Source: Streptomyces montanisoli | Lineage (GTDB): Bacteria > Actinomycetota > Actinomycetes > Streptomycetales > Streptomycetaceae | Length of the DNA: 33,056 nucleotides | NCBI RefSeq assembly: GCF_017813245.1 | Contig: NZ_JAGIQL010000071.1 | Coordinates: 1 to 33,056, forward strand | Direction: 5' to 3' | Part shown: one piece after another, positions 10,236 to 17,969 of the stretch | Layout: each line of letters starts with the position of its first letter | Numbering within the stretch: the stretch's first letter is position 1 | Notes under the pieces: model-generated | Database searches by the model: none | The model's input: only the letters and a program-made list of their open reading frames with translations | Told to the model about the DNA's origin: nothing | Translations under genes and position numbers: made by a program

Positions 10236-10406
10236 TCAGACGTGACAGGAACGACGGGCGGTGCGACAGGCACCGCCCGAAAGCGGGGCGGGGGGCGAAC
10301 CCACCCGGCCGCGCCGGCGCAGGAAGGTGGCACCGCGGGGTGCGCACTCGCCGTGGGGAGCGCGAGTGCCCGGCTGCGTCACACAGTCGATCGAGCACGT
10401 CGTCAT
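10236..10406 (-). CDS. Possible leaderless, cysteine-containing leader peptide upstream of the dioxygenase
   Basis: A 56-codon frame begins MTTCSIDCVTQPG and contains five cysteines. A -10-like TACGCT (minus strand, 10418 to 10413) lies six bases before the ATG, with a weak GGGACG -35 about 18 bases further up, so the transcript would start at or near the ATG. A cysteine-responsive leader peptide would make sense for a sulfur-scavenging dioxygenase, and hairpins occur within it. It does not match the common Streptomyces sulfur leader peptides I know. Weak candidate only. Confidence 0.25.
   Translation of the reverse strand: MTTCSIDCVTQPGTRAPHGECAPRGATFLRRRGRVGSPPAPLSGGACRTARRSCHV
10256..10278. 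other. Perfect hairpin in the dioxygenase leader
   Basis: GGGCGGTGC (10256-10264) and GCACCGCCC (10270-10278) form a nine-base-pair stem with a five-base loop. On the minus strand it lies inside the candidate leader peptide frame; on the plus strand it lies 46 bases before a T-box-like motif. Confidence 0.7.
10324..10337 (+). promoter_or_regulatory. T-box-like sequence AAGGTGGCACCGCG
   Basis: It matches the conserved T-box riboswitch core AGGGTGGNACCGCG at 13 of 14 positions. It reads toward the exporter gene starting at 10551. Downstream, GCACTCGC pairs with GCGAGTGC (about 10344-10369), and GCACC/GGTGC can pair across the motif itself. I could not identify a Stem I or specifier loop, and the exporter has a better promoter after the motif, so function is doubtful. 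Confidence 0.35.
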
Positions 10407-10459
10407 GGCCGCAGCGTACTCCGCTTTCCTGTGCGTCGTCCCACGTCCCGCGTCGCCCA

Positions 10460-10515
10460 TGTCATGACCGTATGCCGGAACGGACATGACACGAGCCGGG
10501 GTCGGCCGCTACCGT
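10460..10515 (+). promoter_or_regulatory. Promoter of the RarD-type exporter, overlapped by an inverted repeat
   Basis: -35 ATGACA (10486-10491) and -10 TACCGT (10510-10515) are separated by 18 bases, a good housekeeping-type match. The inverted repeat TGTCATG (10460-10466) / CATGACA (10485-10491) ends exactly on the -35 element, as expected for a repressor or activator site. Confidence 0.5.
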
Positions 10516-10550
10516 CCCGAAGGGACGTCGCGGTGAGGGGAGGAGCCGGC

Positions 10551-11591
10551 GTGAAGACGGACGAGGACCAGCGCTCCGGGCTGATGTACGGGTTCGGCGC
10601 GTACGGGATCTGGGGCCTGGTGCCGCTGTACTGGCCGCTGCTCAAGCCAGCGGGCGCCATGGAGGTGCTCGCGCACCGCATGGTGTGGTCGCTGGGCGTC
10701 GTGGCGATCGCGCTGGCGTGCACGCGCCGCTGGGCGTGGATACGCGAACTGGCGCGGCAGCCCCGCAGGGTCGGGCTGCTGGTGCTGTCCGCCACGGTGA
10801 TCACCGTCAACTGGGGCGTCTACATCTGGGCCGTGAACTCGGGCCACGTCGTGGAGGCGTCACTCGGCTACTTCATCAACCCGCTGGTCACCATCCTGCT
10901 CGGCGTGGTGCTGCTCAAGGAGCGGCTGCGTGCGGCGCAGTGGGCCGCGGTCGGCGTCGGCCTCGCGGCGGTGGTGGTCATCTCCATCGGCTACGGGCAG
11001 CTGCCGTGGATCTCCCTGGTGCTGGCGTTCTCGTTCGGCACGTACGGCCTGGTGAAGAAGAAGGTCAACCTGGGCGGCCTTGAGTCCCTCGCGGCGGAGA
11101 GCACGGTGCTGTTCCTGCCCGCCCTCGGCTTCCTGCTGTGGCTCGGCGCCACGGGCGGCTCGACGTTCACCTCCCACGGCGCGGGTCACGCGGCCTGGCT
11201 GGCCTCCGCGGGTGTCGTGACTGCGGGGCCCCTGGTGCTTTTCGGCGCCGCCGCGATCCGCGTGCCGCTCACCACGCTCGGCCTGCTCCAGTACCTGACG
11301 CCCGTCCTCCAGCTGGCGCTCGGCGTGGCCTACTTCCACGAGGCGATGCCGCCCGAGCGGTGGGCCGGGTTCGCCCTGGTGTGGGTGGCGCTCGCGGTCC
11401 TCACCTGGGACGCCCTGCGCACCGCGCGCCGCACGAAGGCGCGCGCCGCCGAGCTCCGGGCCGCCGCGGCGCGCGAGGGCCCGGCCGCCCCGGCCGCCCT
11501 CGCCCCCGTGCACGAGCCCGCGCACCGCGCAGGCTCCGGCGCTTCCACCCCGGACGCTCCCGTGCGGGACGCCGCCACACCGGACGGCTGA
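10551..11591 (+). CDS. rarD: EamA-family transporter RarD
   Basis: A 346-residue drug/metabolite-superfamily membrane protein. It has about ten hydrophobic helices arranged as two EamA repeats, and segments typical of RarD: GLMYGFGAYGIWGLVPLYWPLL near the start, WGVYIWAVNSGHVVEASLGYFINPL and FGTYGLVKKKVNLGG. GTG 10551 is preceded by GGGGAGGAG. The frame is open far upstream, but that stretch overlaps the dioxygenase and is not coding. The last 60 residues are an Ala/Arg/Pro-rich cytoplasmic tail absent from typical RarD. E. coli RarD is associated with chloramphenicol sensitivity; the natural substrate is unknown. It converges with the ABC permease gene with only 11 bases between stops. Confidence 0.9.
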   Translation: MKTDEDQRSGLMYGFGAYGIWGLVPLYWPLLKPAGAMEVLAHRMVWSLGVVAIALACTRRWAWIRELARQPRRVGLLVLSATVITVNWGVYIWAVNSGHVVEASLGYFINPLVTILLGVVLLKERLRAAQWAAVGVGLAAVVVISIGYGQLPWISLVLAFSFGTYGLVKKKVNLGGLESLAAESTVLFLPALGFLLWLGATGGSTFTSHGAGHAAWLASAGVVTAGPLVLFGAAAIRVPLTTLGLLQYLTPVLQLALGVAYFHEAMPPERWAGFALVWVALAVLTWDALRTARRTKARAAELRAAAAREGPAAPAALAPVHEPAHRAGSGASTPDAPVRDAATPDG

Positions 11592-11602
11592 CCCGCGTCC
11601 CG

Positions 11603-12544
11603 TCAGGCCGTGACGTCCTTCGTGGAGAAGCGCGCCCACGCCGCCGAGCCGAACACCAGCGCGTACACGGCCTGCGAGACGAGGTTCTTCACCACGTCGT
11701 CCCAGAGCACCGGGGCCCGCATGACGTCGGCGAACGAGAGCCAGTAATGCGAGAACAGGTACGCGTGGACGGCGCCGAGCTGCGGGATCGAGTCCACGAT
11801 CTGCACCGTGATCAGCAGCCCGACCGTGGCCGCCATCGCCGCGATTCCACTGCCCGTCAGCGTCGAGACGAACAGGCCGATCGCCGCGAACCCCACCAGG
11901 GAGGCCGCCACGAGCACCGCCACCAGCAGCGCGCGCAGCAGGCCCGAGCCGAACGAGATCGTGGTGCCCGAGATCGTCGTCACGTCGCCGAGCGGGAACA
12001 GCACCGCGCCGGTGGCCAGCGCGAACACCGCCACCACCAGCGTCGCCGCGAGGCAGAACGTCAGCGCCGCCGCGTACTTGGCGAGCAGCAGCCGTACCCG
12101 CCCCGCCGGCACGACGAGCAGGTAGCGCAGCGTGCCCGCCGCGGACTCGCCCGCGACCGAGTCCCCCGCGATCACGCCCACCGTCATCGGCAGGAAGACC
12201 GGGAGCGTCGCGGCCAGCGCGGCGAACACCAGGAACAGGCCGTTGTTGGTGACCTGTGTGAGGAACGCGGGCCCGCCGCCCTCGCCCGCGCTGCCGCCGC
12301 CGCTCGTCTCGATCTTCACGGCGATCCCGATGAGCACGGGCACCGCGGCGAGCACGGCCAGCAGGGCGAGCGTCCGCCACCGCCGGAACGTCGTCAGCAG
12401 TTCGGAGCGGAAGAGGCCGAACGTCCACCACAGCCCCGAACGTTCGCGGCCGGTGGCCGCGGGGTCCGGGGGCGTGCCGCCGGGCGTGCCGGCGGACGAC
12501 GTACGCGCGTCCGCGCCGGAACCCGTCGCCTCAGCCCGCGACAT
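11603..12544 (-). CDS. ABC-2 type transporter permease
   Basis: A 313-residue membrane subunit with about six hydrophobic helices (first at residues 58-75). A Ser/Gly/Pro-rich cytoplasmic N-terminus of about 35 residues precedes the helices. The segment TVGVIAGDSVAGESAAGTLRYLLVVP is the conserved cytoplasmic stretch of the ABC-2 permeases found in bacitracin/nisin-type exporters and other drug exporters. The ATG overlaps the upstream ATPase gene by 14 bases, so the two are a coupled pair. Substrate cannot be told from sequence. The C-terminal SFADVMRAPVLWDDV segment is typical of actinobacterial members. Confidence 0.88.
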   Translation of the reverse strand: MSRAEATGSGADARTSSAGTPGGTPPDPAATGRERSGLWWTFGLFRSELLTTFRRWRTLALLAVLAAVPVLIGIAVKIETSGGGSAGEGGGPAFLTQVTNNGLFLVFAALAATLPVFLPMTVGVIAGDSVAGESAAGTLRYLLVVPAGRVRLLLAKYAAALTFCLAATLVVAVFALATGAVLFPLGDVTTISGTTISFGSGLLRALLVAVLVAASLVGFAAIGLFVSTLTGSGIAAMAATVGLLITVQIVDSIPQLGAVHAYLFSHYWLSFADVMRAPVLWDDVVKNLVSQAVYALVFGSAAWARFSTKDVTA

Positions 12545-13565
12545 CGAACCCCTCCCCCGTCAGCGCCACGAACGCGTCCTCCAGCGTGCCGCGCTCCACC
12601 CCGAACGCGCGCACGCGCACGCCCGCGCGCACCAGCGCCGCGTTCAGGTCCGCCGGATCCGCCGGTTCCGCCGGTTTCGTCGATTCCGCGTCCCCCGCAT
12701 CCCCCGTAACCGCCGGCAGGTCGCCCGTGACCCGTCCGGCACCGGCCTCGATGCCCGTGACGCCGTGCTCGCGCAGCACGCGCGCCGCGTCGGCGGGGTC
12801 GGGCGTGGTGACGGCCAGCCTGCCGCGCGTGCCGGCCGACAGCTCCGCGACCGGGCCCTGCACGATCAGCCGGCCCTGCGCCATGACCGCCGCGTGCGTG
12901 CACACCTGCTCGATCTCGTCCAGCAGGTGCGACGAGAGGAAGACCGTGGTGCCCTCGGCGGCCAGCTCACGCACCAGCGCCCTGATCTCGCGCATGCCCT
13001 GCGGGTCGAGCCCGTTGGTCGGCTCGTCCAGTACGAGCAGCCTGCGCGGCCGCAGCAGCGCGGCGGCGATGCCGAGCCGCTGCTTCATGCCGAGCGAGTA
13101 CGCCTTCGCCTTCTTCGCCGAGGCGGCGGCGAGCCCCACCCGTTCGAGCGCCGCGTCCACCCGCGCGGAGCGCGTGCGCGGGTCGGCGGTGGGGTCCGTC
13201 GCGTCATAGCGCACGAGGTTGTCCCGTCCGCTCAGGAAGCCGTACTGGGCGGGCCCCTCGATCAGGGCGCCCACGTGCGGCAGCACCGCGCGCGCCGCCT
13301 GCGGCATGGGGCGGCCGAACAGCCCGGCGGAGCCGGACGTGGGCTGCACGAGGCCGAGGAGCATCCGGATGGTCGTGGTCTTGCCCGAGCCGTTGGGTCC
13401 GAGGAAGCCGAAGACGCTGCCGTCGGGCACCGTCAGGTCCAGGCCGTCGACGGCGAGCTGGCCGCCCCGGTAGCGCTTGGTGAGGCCGCGCGCCTCGATG
13501 ACGGGCGCCGCGACGACGGGCCCCGCCTCGGCGGATCCTGCCGGCTCCGCTTGCTGCGTCACCAC
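12531..13565 (-). CDS. ABC transporter ATP-binding protein (drug/antibiotic-export type)
   Basis: The ATPase partner of the adjacent permease, 344 residues. Walker A is GPNGSGKT (56-63), the signature loop is the divergent SLGMKQ (157-162) typical of CcmA/BcrA-type exporters, Walker B is LLVLDE (176-181), and the switch histidine is H213 (SSHLL). An Ala/Asp/Pro-rich insert near residues 280-305 separates the C-terminal dimerisation region. Either of two consecutive GTG codons (13565 or 13562) could start it; AGGAGGG sits 4 to 7 bases upstream and slightly favours 13562. No regulator gene is adjacent. Confidence 0.92.
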   Translation of the reverse strand: MVTQQAEPAGSAEAGPVVAAPVIEARGLTKRYRGGQLAVDGLDLTVPDGSVFGFLGPNGSGKTTTIRMLLGLVQPTSGSAGLFGRPMPQAARAVLPHVGALIEGPAQYGFLSGRDNLVRYDATDPTADPRTRSARVDAALERVGLAAASAKKAKAYSLGMKQRLGIAAALLRPRRLLVLDEPTNGLDPQGMREIRALVRELAAEGTTVFLSSHLLDEIEQVCTHAAVMAQGRLIVQGPVAELSAGTRGRLAVTTPDPADAARVLREHGVTGIEAGAGRVTGDLPAVTGDAGDAESTKPAEPADPADLNAALVRAGVRVRAFGVERGTLEDAFVALTGEGFDVAG

Positions 13566-13660
13566 AATCCCTCCTGACAGCCGCGGTCGGACGCTACGAG
13601 CCTACGGCGTGAGCGCGCGCCACCGGATCGCCCCGCGCACCGACAGGACGGCCCCGCACG

Positions 13661-13699
13661 CGACCGCCCCGCCGTGCGCGTCGCACGGCGGGGCGGTCG
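13661..13699 (-). terminator. Strong terminator after the LolA-like gene
   Basis: CGACCGCCCCGCCGTGCG (13661-13678) and its exact complement at 13682-13699 form an 18-base-pair stem with a 3-base loop, nine bases beyond the stop of the minus-strand LolA-like gene. It separates that gene from the ABC transporter pair. Confidence 0.9.
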
Positions 13700-13708
13700 G
13701 GCGGCGGC

Positions 13709-14977
13709 CTACTTGGCGGCGGCGTTCGCCGTGTCGATCAGCGTCTGCTTGCTGACCGCGCCGACGTAGACGGTGCCCTTGTCCGTCATCAGGGCGTTGA
13801 TCAGGCGGGTGTGGAACACCGTGCCCGAGCCGAACTTCCCGCTGACCTTGTCGCCCAGCGAGTTGACGAACGACTGCGCGTTCCCCGGCATCTTGCTCGT
13901 GTCGCCCTTGGCGCCCTTGTCCACGGCACCGGCGGGCCCGTCGAGACGCAGGACCGACGTCCAGCCCTTGCCGATGACCTTCGCGTTGGAGAGCGCGGCC
14001 TCGGCCTGCGACCGGCCCTGCTGCTCCTGGCGCGACGGCTTCGTCGCGTGCTGCTCGGCGTGCTGCTTGCCCTCGGTGACCTTCGTGCCCTTGGGGGGCG
14101 TGAAGTCGAACGTCGAGGCTGCCGGCTTGGCGAAGTCGACCTTCGTGTACCCGATGTCCAGGACGGGCTTGCCACCGCCGGACGGGGCCAGCGTGAACTT
14201 CAGCGGCGTGCCCGTCTTCGCGTCGACCGCGATACGGACGGAACCGACCGTGGAGCCTGACTGCTTCGGCTTGGCCAGCAGGTCGTACGCGTCGCGGCCG
14301 GCGATGCGCGAGGTGCCGTCGACGGTCAGCGACGTCGTCGGGCCCGCGGCCTTCAGCACCTCGTCCGCGAACTGCTTCGGCGTGGTGGGCACGTCGGTGC
14401 CCTTGGGCAGCGTGGGCCTGGCCTTCGTGTCCGAGCCCTGCGGCGCCGTCGAGTGGTACGCCTGGTTGCTCGCGCTGTCGTAGGCCCAGACCTGGCGGCC
14501 GTTGCGGATGAGGCTGTATTCCGCCGCGTTCTCCACGATGGAGATCTTCTGCTTCTTCGGGCCGTCGACGGCGACCCGCAGGGTGTGCGTCCCCGAGGCG
14601 AGCTCCATCAGCTTGGACCCGGGGTCGGCCGAGGAACCTGACGCCGCGTCGGAGTGGCCGCCCGCGCCGCCCGGCGCCATCGACTGGGCCATCGAGCCGC
14701 CGAGCCCGGCCAGCGAGGGCAGGCCGAGGTCCGTGGTGATCTTCACGGAGCCCGAGAGCTGTTGCGTGTCGGACGCGGCGATCTTCTGGACGAGGTCGTG
14801 CGCGCTGATCTTCGGAAGGTTCGGGTCGCCCGACGCCGCGAGCGCCGGCACGAGGCCCACCGTCGCCGCCGCCACACCCGCCACGGCCACCGGGACCGCG
14901 TAGCGCGCCGCCTTCCTGCGGCGTGTCACGCGGCTCACGACCTCCTCGGTGGCCTCTGCCCTGTCGTTGCCTGCCAT
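13709..14977 (-). CDS. Membrane-anchored LolA/RseB-like protein
   Basis: A 422-residue envelope protein. A cytoplasmic, charged N-terminus (1-24) leads to one hydrophobic segment (about 25-47), followed by a large extracytoplasmic region with the repeated beta-strand pattern of the LolA/LppX/RseB fold. This includes GTHTLRVAVDGPKKQKISIVENAAEYSLIRNGRQVWAYD and the SVRIAVDAKTGTPLKFTL segment. There is no lipobox cysteine, so it is an anchored or secreted protein rather than a lipoprotein. Proteins of this group may bind lipids or act as accessory regulators; I cannot assign a specific role. It is closed by its own terminator. Confidence 0.75.
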   Translation of the reverse strand: MAGNDRAEATEEVVSRVTRRRKAARYAVPVAVAGVAAATVGLVPALAASGDPNLPKISAHDLVQKIAASDTQQLSGSVKITTDLGLPSLAGLGGSMAQSMAPGGAGGHSDAASGSSADPGSKLMELASGTHTLRVAVDGPKKQKISIVENAAEYSLIRNGRQVWAYDSASNQAYHSTAPQGSDTKARPTLPKGTDVPTTPKQFADEVLKAAGPTTSLTVDGTSRIAGRDAYDLLAKPKQSGSTVGSVRIAVDAKTGTPLKFTLAPSGGGKPVLDIGYTKVDFAKPAASTFDFTPPKGTKVTEGKQHAEQHATKPSRQEQQGRSQAEAALSNAKVIGKGWTSVLRLDGPAGAVDKGAKGDTSKMPGNAQSFVNSLGDKVSGKFGSGTVFHTRLINALMTDKGTVYVGAVSKQTLIDTANAAAK

Positions 14978-15119
14978 CTGTGTGCCCTGCTTCCGTGGTC
15001 GGCGGCCGGTCGGTCGGCCGGTCAGTACGGCCCGTCAGTGCCGCGCACTCGTCCACTCCCCCGCCATTCTCACCCGGCAGGGCGACGAGCGCGTATGTCA
15101 ATATGACCAAATCGGCCGT

Positions 15120-15243
15120 CCGGGGGCATCAACCCCCCGGCGCAACTTGCCGTACCTCTGAGGGATGAGACCGATCGGGCCAACCCTGAGGGCCATCCGG
15201 GCAGCGAACAGCAGACGAACCGCAGACGAACCGCAGACGAACC
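15120..15243. repeat. Intergenic region with a hairpin and three 11-bp tandem repeats
   Basis: The 314-base gap between the LolA-like gene and the polyprenyl synthase contains no gene. CCGGGGG (15120-15126) and CCCCCGG (15134-15140) form a short hairpin, and GCAGACGAACC is repeated three times head to tail at 15211, 15222 and 15233. A G+C-rich, imperfect hairpin at about 15244-15286 probably terminates the synthase transcript. A perfect -35 TTGACA (minus strand, 15101 to 15096) faces the LolA-like gene, but I find no -10 at normal spacing. Confidence 0.6.
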
Positions 15244-15291
15244 GTCGGCGGGCCGCCGAGCGTGCCGCCGGCCCGCGCGCCGACGGGGGCG

Positions 15292-16302
15292 TCAGCCCGC
15301 GCGGTGCACCACCGCGTCGCACAGCTCGGCCAGCGCCGACTTCGCCCAGCACTCGGGCAGCGGCACCAGCGTCTCCCTGGCCTCCTTGGCGTACCGCACG
15401 GCCTCCGCCATGGCCGCCTCGAGCGCCGGGTGCGCGCGCAGCCGCCGCAGCGCCTCCGCGTGCCGCGCGTCGTCGGAGAGGTCGGAGGACAGCAGCCGCG
15501 CCAGCTCCACGTCGTCGGGGTCGCCCAGCTTCTCCGCGCGGGCGCGCAGCAGCAGCACGGGCAGCGTGGGGATGCCCTCGCGCAGGTCGGTGCCGGGGGT
15601 CTTGCCCGACTCGTGCGACTCGCTCGCGATGTCGAGCACGTCGTCCGCGAGCTGGAAGGCCACGCCGAGCCGCTCGCCGAACTGGGTGAGGACGTCCACG
15701 ATGTGCTCGTCCGCGCCCGACATCAGCGCGCCGAACCGGCCTGAGACCGCGACCAGCGAGCCCGCCTTGCCCGCCAGCACGTCGAGGTAGTGCGCCACCG
15801 GGTCGCGGCCGTCGCGCGGGCCGGCCGTCTCCAGGATCTGGCCCGTGACGAGGCGCTCGAACGCCTCCGCCTGGATCCGCACGGCCTCGGGGCCGAGCTC
15901 CGCCAGGATCTGGGAGGCGCGGGAGAAGAGGAAGTCGCCGGTGAGGACGGCGACGGAGTTGTCCCACCGGGCGTTGGCGCTGTCCACGCCACGGCGTACC
16001 TCGGCCTCGTCCATCACGTCGTCGTGGTACAGCGTCGCGAGATGCGTCAGCTCCACGACCACGGCGGACGGGACGACGCCCGGGGCGTACGGGTCGCCGA
16101 ACTGCGCGGCCAGCATGACGAGCAGCGGCCTGAACCGCTTGCCCCCGGCGCGCACCAGATGCTGGGCGGCCTCGTTGATGAAGGGGACCTCGCTCTTGGT
16201 GGCATCGAGCAGTCCCGCCTCGACAGCCGCCAATCCGGTCTGGACATCGGCTTCGAGGGCCTGGTCCCGCATGCTCAGCCCGAATGGCCCGACGACGGTC
16301 AC
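15292..16302 (-). CDS. trans-Polyprenyl diphosphate synthase
   Basis: A 336-residue enzyme that extends allylic diphosphates with isopentenyl diphosphate. The two Asp-rich metal-binding motifs are present: DDVMD (94-98) and DDVLD (220-224), with GGKRFRP (53-59) binding isopentenyl diphosphate. The residues before the first motif are small or aliphatic (ELTHLATLYH), as in long-chain synthases. Its place beside the nuo loci suggests that it makes the C40-C45 side chain of menaquinone, the quinone these complexes reduce; this is inference. GTG 16302 has AGGAGT seven bases upstream. A second ATG ten codons in is possible but leaves the start site without a ribosome binding site. Confidence 0.92.
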   Translation of the reverse strand: MTVVGPFGLSMRDQALEADVQTGLAAVEAGLLDATKSEVPFINEAAQHLVRAGGKRFRPLLVMLAAQFGDPYAPGVVPSAVVVELTHLATLYHDDVMDEAEVRRGVDSANARWDNSVAVLTGDFLFSRASQILAELGPEAVRIQAEAFERLVTGQILETAGPRDGRDPVAHYLDVLAGKAGSLVAVSGRFGALMSGADEHIVDVLTQFGERLGVAFQLADDVLDIASESHESGKTPGTDLREGIPTLPVLLLRARAEKLGDPDDVELARLLSSDLSDDARHAEALRRLRAHPALEAAMAEAVRYAKEARETLVPLPECWAKSALAELCDAVVHRAG

Positions 16303-16335
16303 GAGGGGTACTCCTGTCTGCTGACGATCACACGG

Positions 16336-16364
16336 ATTGTCGATGTGTCGCTGCCTTCACTCAA
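16336..16364 (-). promoter_or_regulatory. Promoter of the polyprenyl synthase gene
   Basis: On the minus strand TTGAGT (16364 to 16359) and GACAAT (16341 to 16336) are 17 bases apart, with a start expected about 25 bases before the GTG. The rest of the gap up to 16654 has a weak 54-codon frame from TTG 16458 (plus strand) whose codon use is poor; nothing else is evident. Confidence 0.5.
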
Positions 16365-16654
16365 GTCAGCGTATCCGGTCGTGTTTCGATCACCGTGGGC
16401 GCCTTCCCGGCGCCGCCGGCAAGTTCGTGATCGGTCGTACGAGCGGGAGAAGCCATTTTGTCCGACACGGTGACCAACACGGAAGACCACGGAGAGCGAC
16501 CTCTGCCGGAAGTCGACCGTCCCCTTTCGGCCATCCCTGTCCTCTTATCGCGTTGTCGCGTCGACAGCCTCGACAGCGTCGCACACGGCGGCCCCGGTAC
16601 AGCGGCATACCGCGCCGGGTAAACCAGTGGCGGGCCGGGGCGCGGGGGAAGACC

Positions 16655-17224
16655 ATGCGGCACATGAGCGATCGACCCGCGCGATGGACCCGAGCGACCG
16701 TCTACCCCGACATGTGGACCGACCCGGCTGACGACCCACGCGAGAACCAGGGGAACAGCCCGGACGGCGAGCTCGCGACGCTGGAGGACTATCTGACGAG
16801 CTACCGCCTCACCCTGCGCATGAAGTGCGAGGGCCTGGACGCGGAGCAGCTGGCGCGCCGGTCGGTGCCACCGTCGACGATGTCGCTTCTCGGCCTCGTC
16901 AGGCACCTCGCCGAGGTGGAGCGCGACTGGCGGGGCTGGATCGGCGACGGCGACCCGCTGCCCAAGCTGTACGGCCGGCGCGACGCGGACTTCGACGAGG
17001 CCGCGGCCGACCCGGCCGTGGTCGACGCCGCGTACCGCGACCTGGAGCGCGAGCAGGCGGCGACCGACGCCGCGCTTGCCGCCCACCATGACCTGGGCGA
17101 ACGCCTGGGAAAGGAGGGCATCGCCGTGCGGGAGCTGCTGGTGCACAGGGTCGAGGAGTACGCGCGTCACTGCGGCCACGCGGATCTGCTGCGCGAGTGC
17201 GTGGACGGGCGGGTGGGCCAGTGA
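16655..17224 (+). CDS. DinB family protein (DUF664)
   Basis: A 189-residue cytoplasmic four-helix-bundle protein of the DinB/DUF664 superfamily, which includes mycothiol- and bacillithiol-dependent transferases. LLGLVRHLAEVERDW supplies the first conserved histidine. HRVEEYARHCGHADLLRE near the C-terminus supplies the second and third, probable metal ligands. The segment DYLTSYRLTLRMKCEGLDAEQL is the usual family start. ATG 16655 is preceded by GGGGGAAG; ATG 16664 is an alternative. Substrate and thiol partner are unknown. Confidence 0.85.
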   Translation: MRHMSDRPARWTRATVYPDMWTDPADDPRENQGNSPDGELATLEDYLTSYRLTLRMKCEGLDAEQLARRSVPPSTMSLLGLVRHLAEVERDWRGWIGDGDPLPKLYGRRDADFDEAAADPAVVDAAYRDLEREQAATDAALAAHHDLGERLGKEGIAVRELLVHRVEEYARHCGHADLLRECVDGRVGQ

Positions 17225-17278
17225 GGACGCGGCGCGGCAAGGGCCGGTGAGGCGTGCGCCCGTGGCGCGGGCGACGCG

Positions 17279-17965
17279 CTAGGCGCCCTTGGCCTGGCCC
17301 GTCCGGTCCGCCTCGCCGGCGCCGTCCTCCGGCGCGTCGCGGCGCGTCGTGCCGTCCGGCGTCGTGCCGAGGAACGAGATCAGGACGATCAGCGCGCCGC
17401 CGCAGCAGATCGCCGAGTCGGCCAGGTTGAACACCGCGAAGTCGCGCACGGCGATGAAGTCGACGACCGCGCCGCGGAAGAAGCCGGGGGCGCGCAGCAG
17501 GCGGTCCGTGAGGTTGCCGCACGCGCCGCCGAGCAGCAGGCCGAGGCCGATCGCCCAGGGCAGGCTGTAGAGCTTGTGCGCGATGCGGAAGATCACGACG
17601 ATCACGACCGCGGCGATCACCGTGAACACGGCAGTCATCGCCTGGCCCGTGCTGAAGGCCGCGCCGGCGTTGCGGATGACGCGGAAGGTCAGCCAGTCGC
17701 CGATCACGGAGACCTGCGACCGGTTCTCCAGGTGCGCGACCACCAGCACCTTGGTGACGAGGTCGAGCAGGTAGGCGAAGAGCCCCACGCAGAGCAGCAC
17801 GCCGACGCGCCGCCTGCGCGAGGTGGGCGCGGCGGTCGCCTTCGGGGGCTTCTGGCTGCTGATGGCGGGCTCCGCACTGGGTTTGTGGACGGGGTCGGGT
17901 GCGATGCCGAGCGTACTGGACGCCCGCGTGGTGCCGCCGCGTCCCCGCGCGCGCGACGGCACCAC
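17279..17965 (-). CDS. lspA: Lipoprotein signal peptidase (signal peptidase II)
   Basis: An inner-membrane aspartyl protease that cleaves prolipoprotein signal peptides before the lipidated cysteine. The four helices are visible (about residues 54-75, 108-126, 136-150 and 183-200). Catalytic aspartates are D154 (GNLTDRL) and D183 (FNLADSAI), and the conserved IRNAGAAFSTG loop is present. At 228 residues it is longer than most because of a 50-residue hydrophilic N-terminus and a charged C-terminus. GTG 17965 is uncertain; GTG 17890 would remove 25 non-conserved residues. The usual Streptomyces lspA sits near rluD and ileS, so this copy, next to unrelated genes, may be a second paralogue. Confidence 0.9.
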   Translation of the reverse strand: MVPSRARGRGGTTRASSTLGIAPDPVHKPSAEPAISSQKPPKATAAPTSRRRRVGVLLCVGLFAYLLDLVTKVLVVAHLENRSQVSVIGDWLTFRVIRNAGAAFSTGQAMTAVFTVIAAVVIVVIFRIAHKLYSLPWAIGLGLLLGGACGNLTDRLLRAPGFFRGAVVDFIAVRDFAVFNLADSAICCGGALIVLISFLGTTPDGTTRRDAPEDGAGEADRTGQAKGA

Positions 17966-17969
17966 GGCC

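Noticed and set aside
10050..10550. SAM-I or SAM-IV riboswitch before the TauD-type gene
   Set aside because: Neither strand shows the conserved core sequences of these riboswitch classes.
16299..16490. A 63-codon minus-strand frame ending on the polyprenyl synthase start
   Set aside because: The stop overlaps the GTG, suggesting coupling, but third-position G/C is low and the frame contains the best promoter of the synthase gene.
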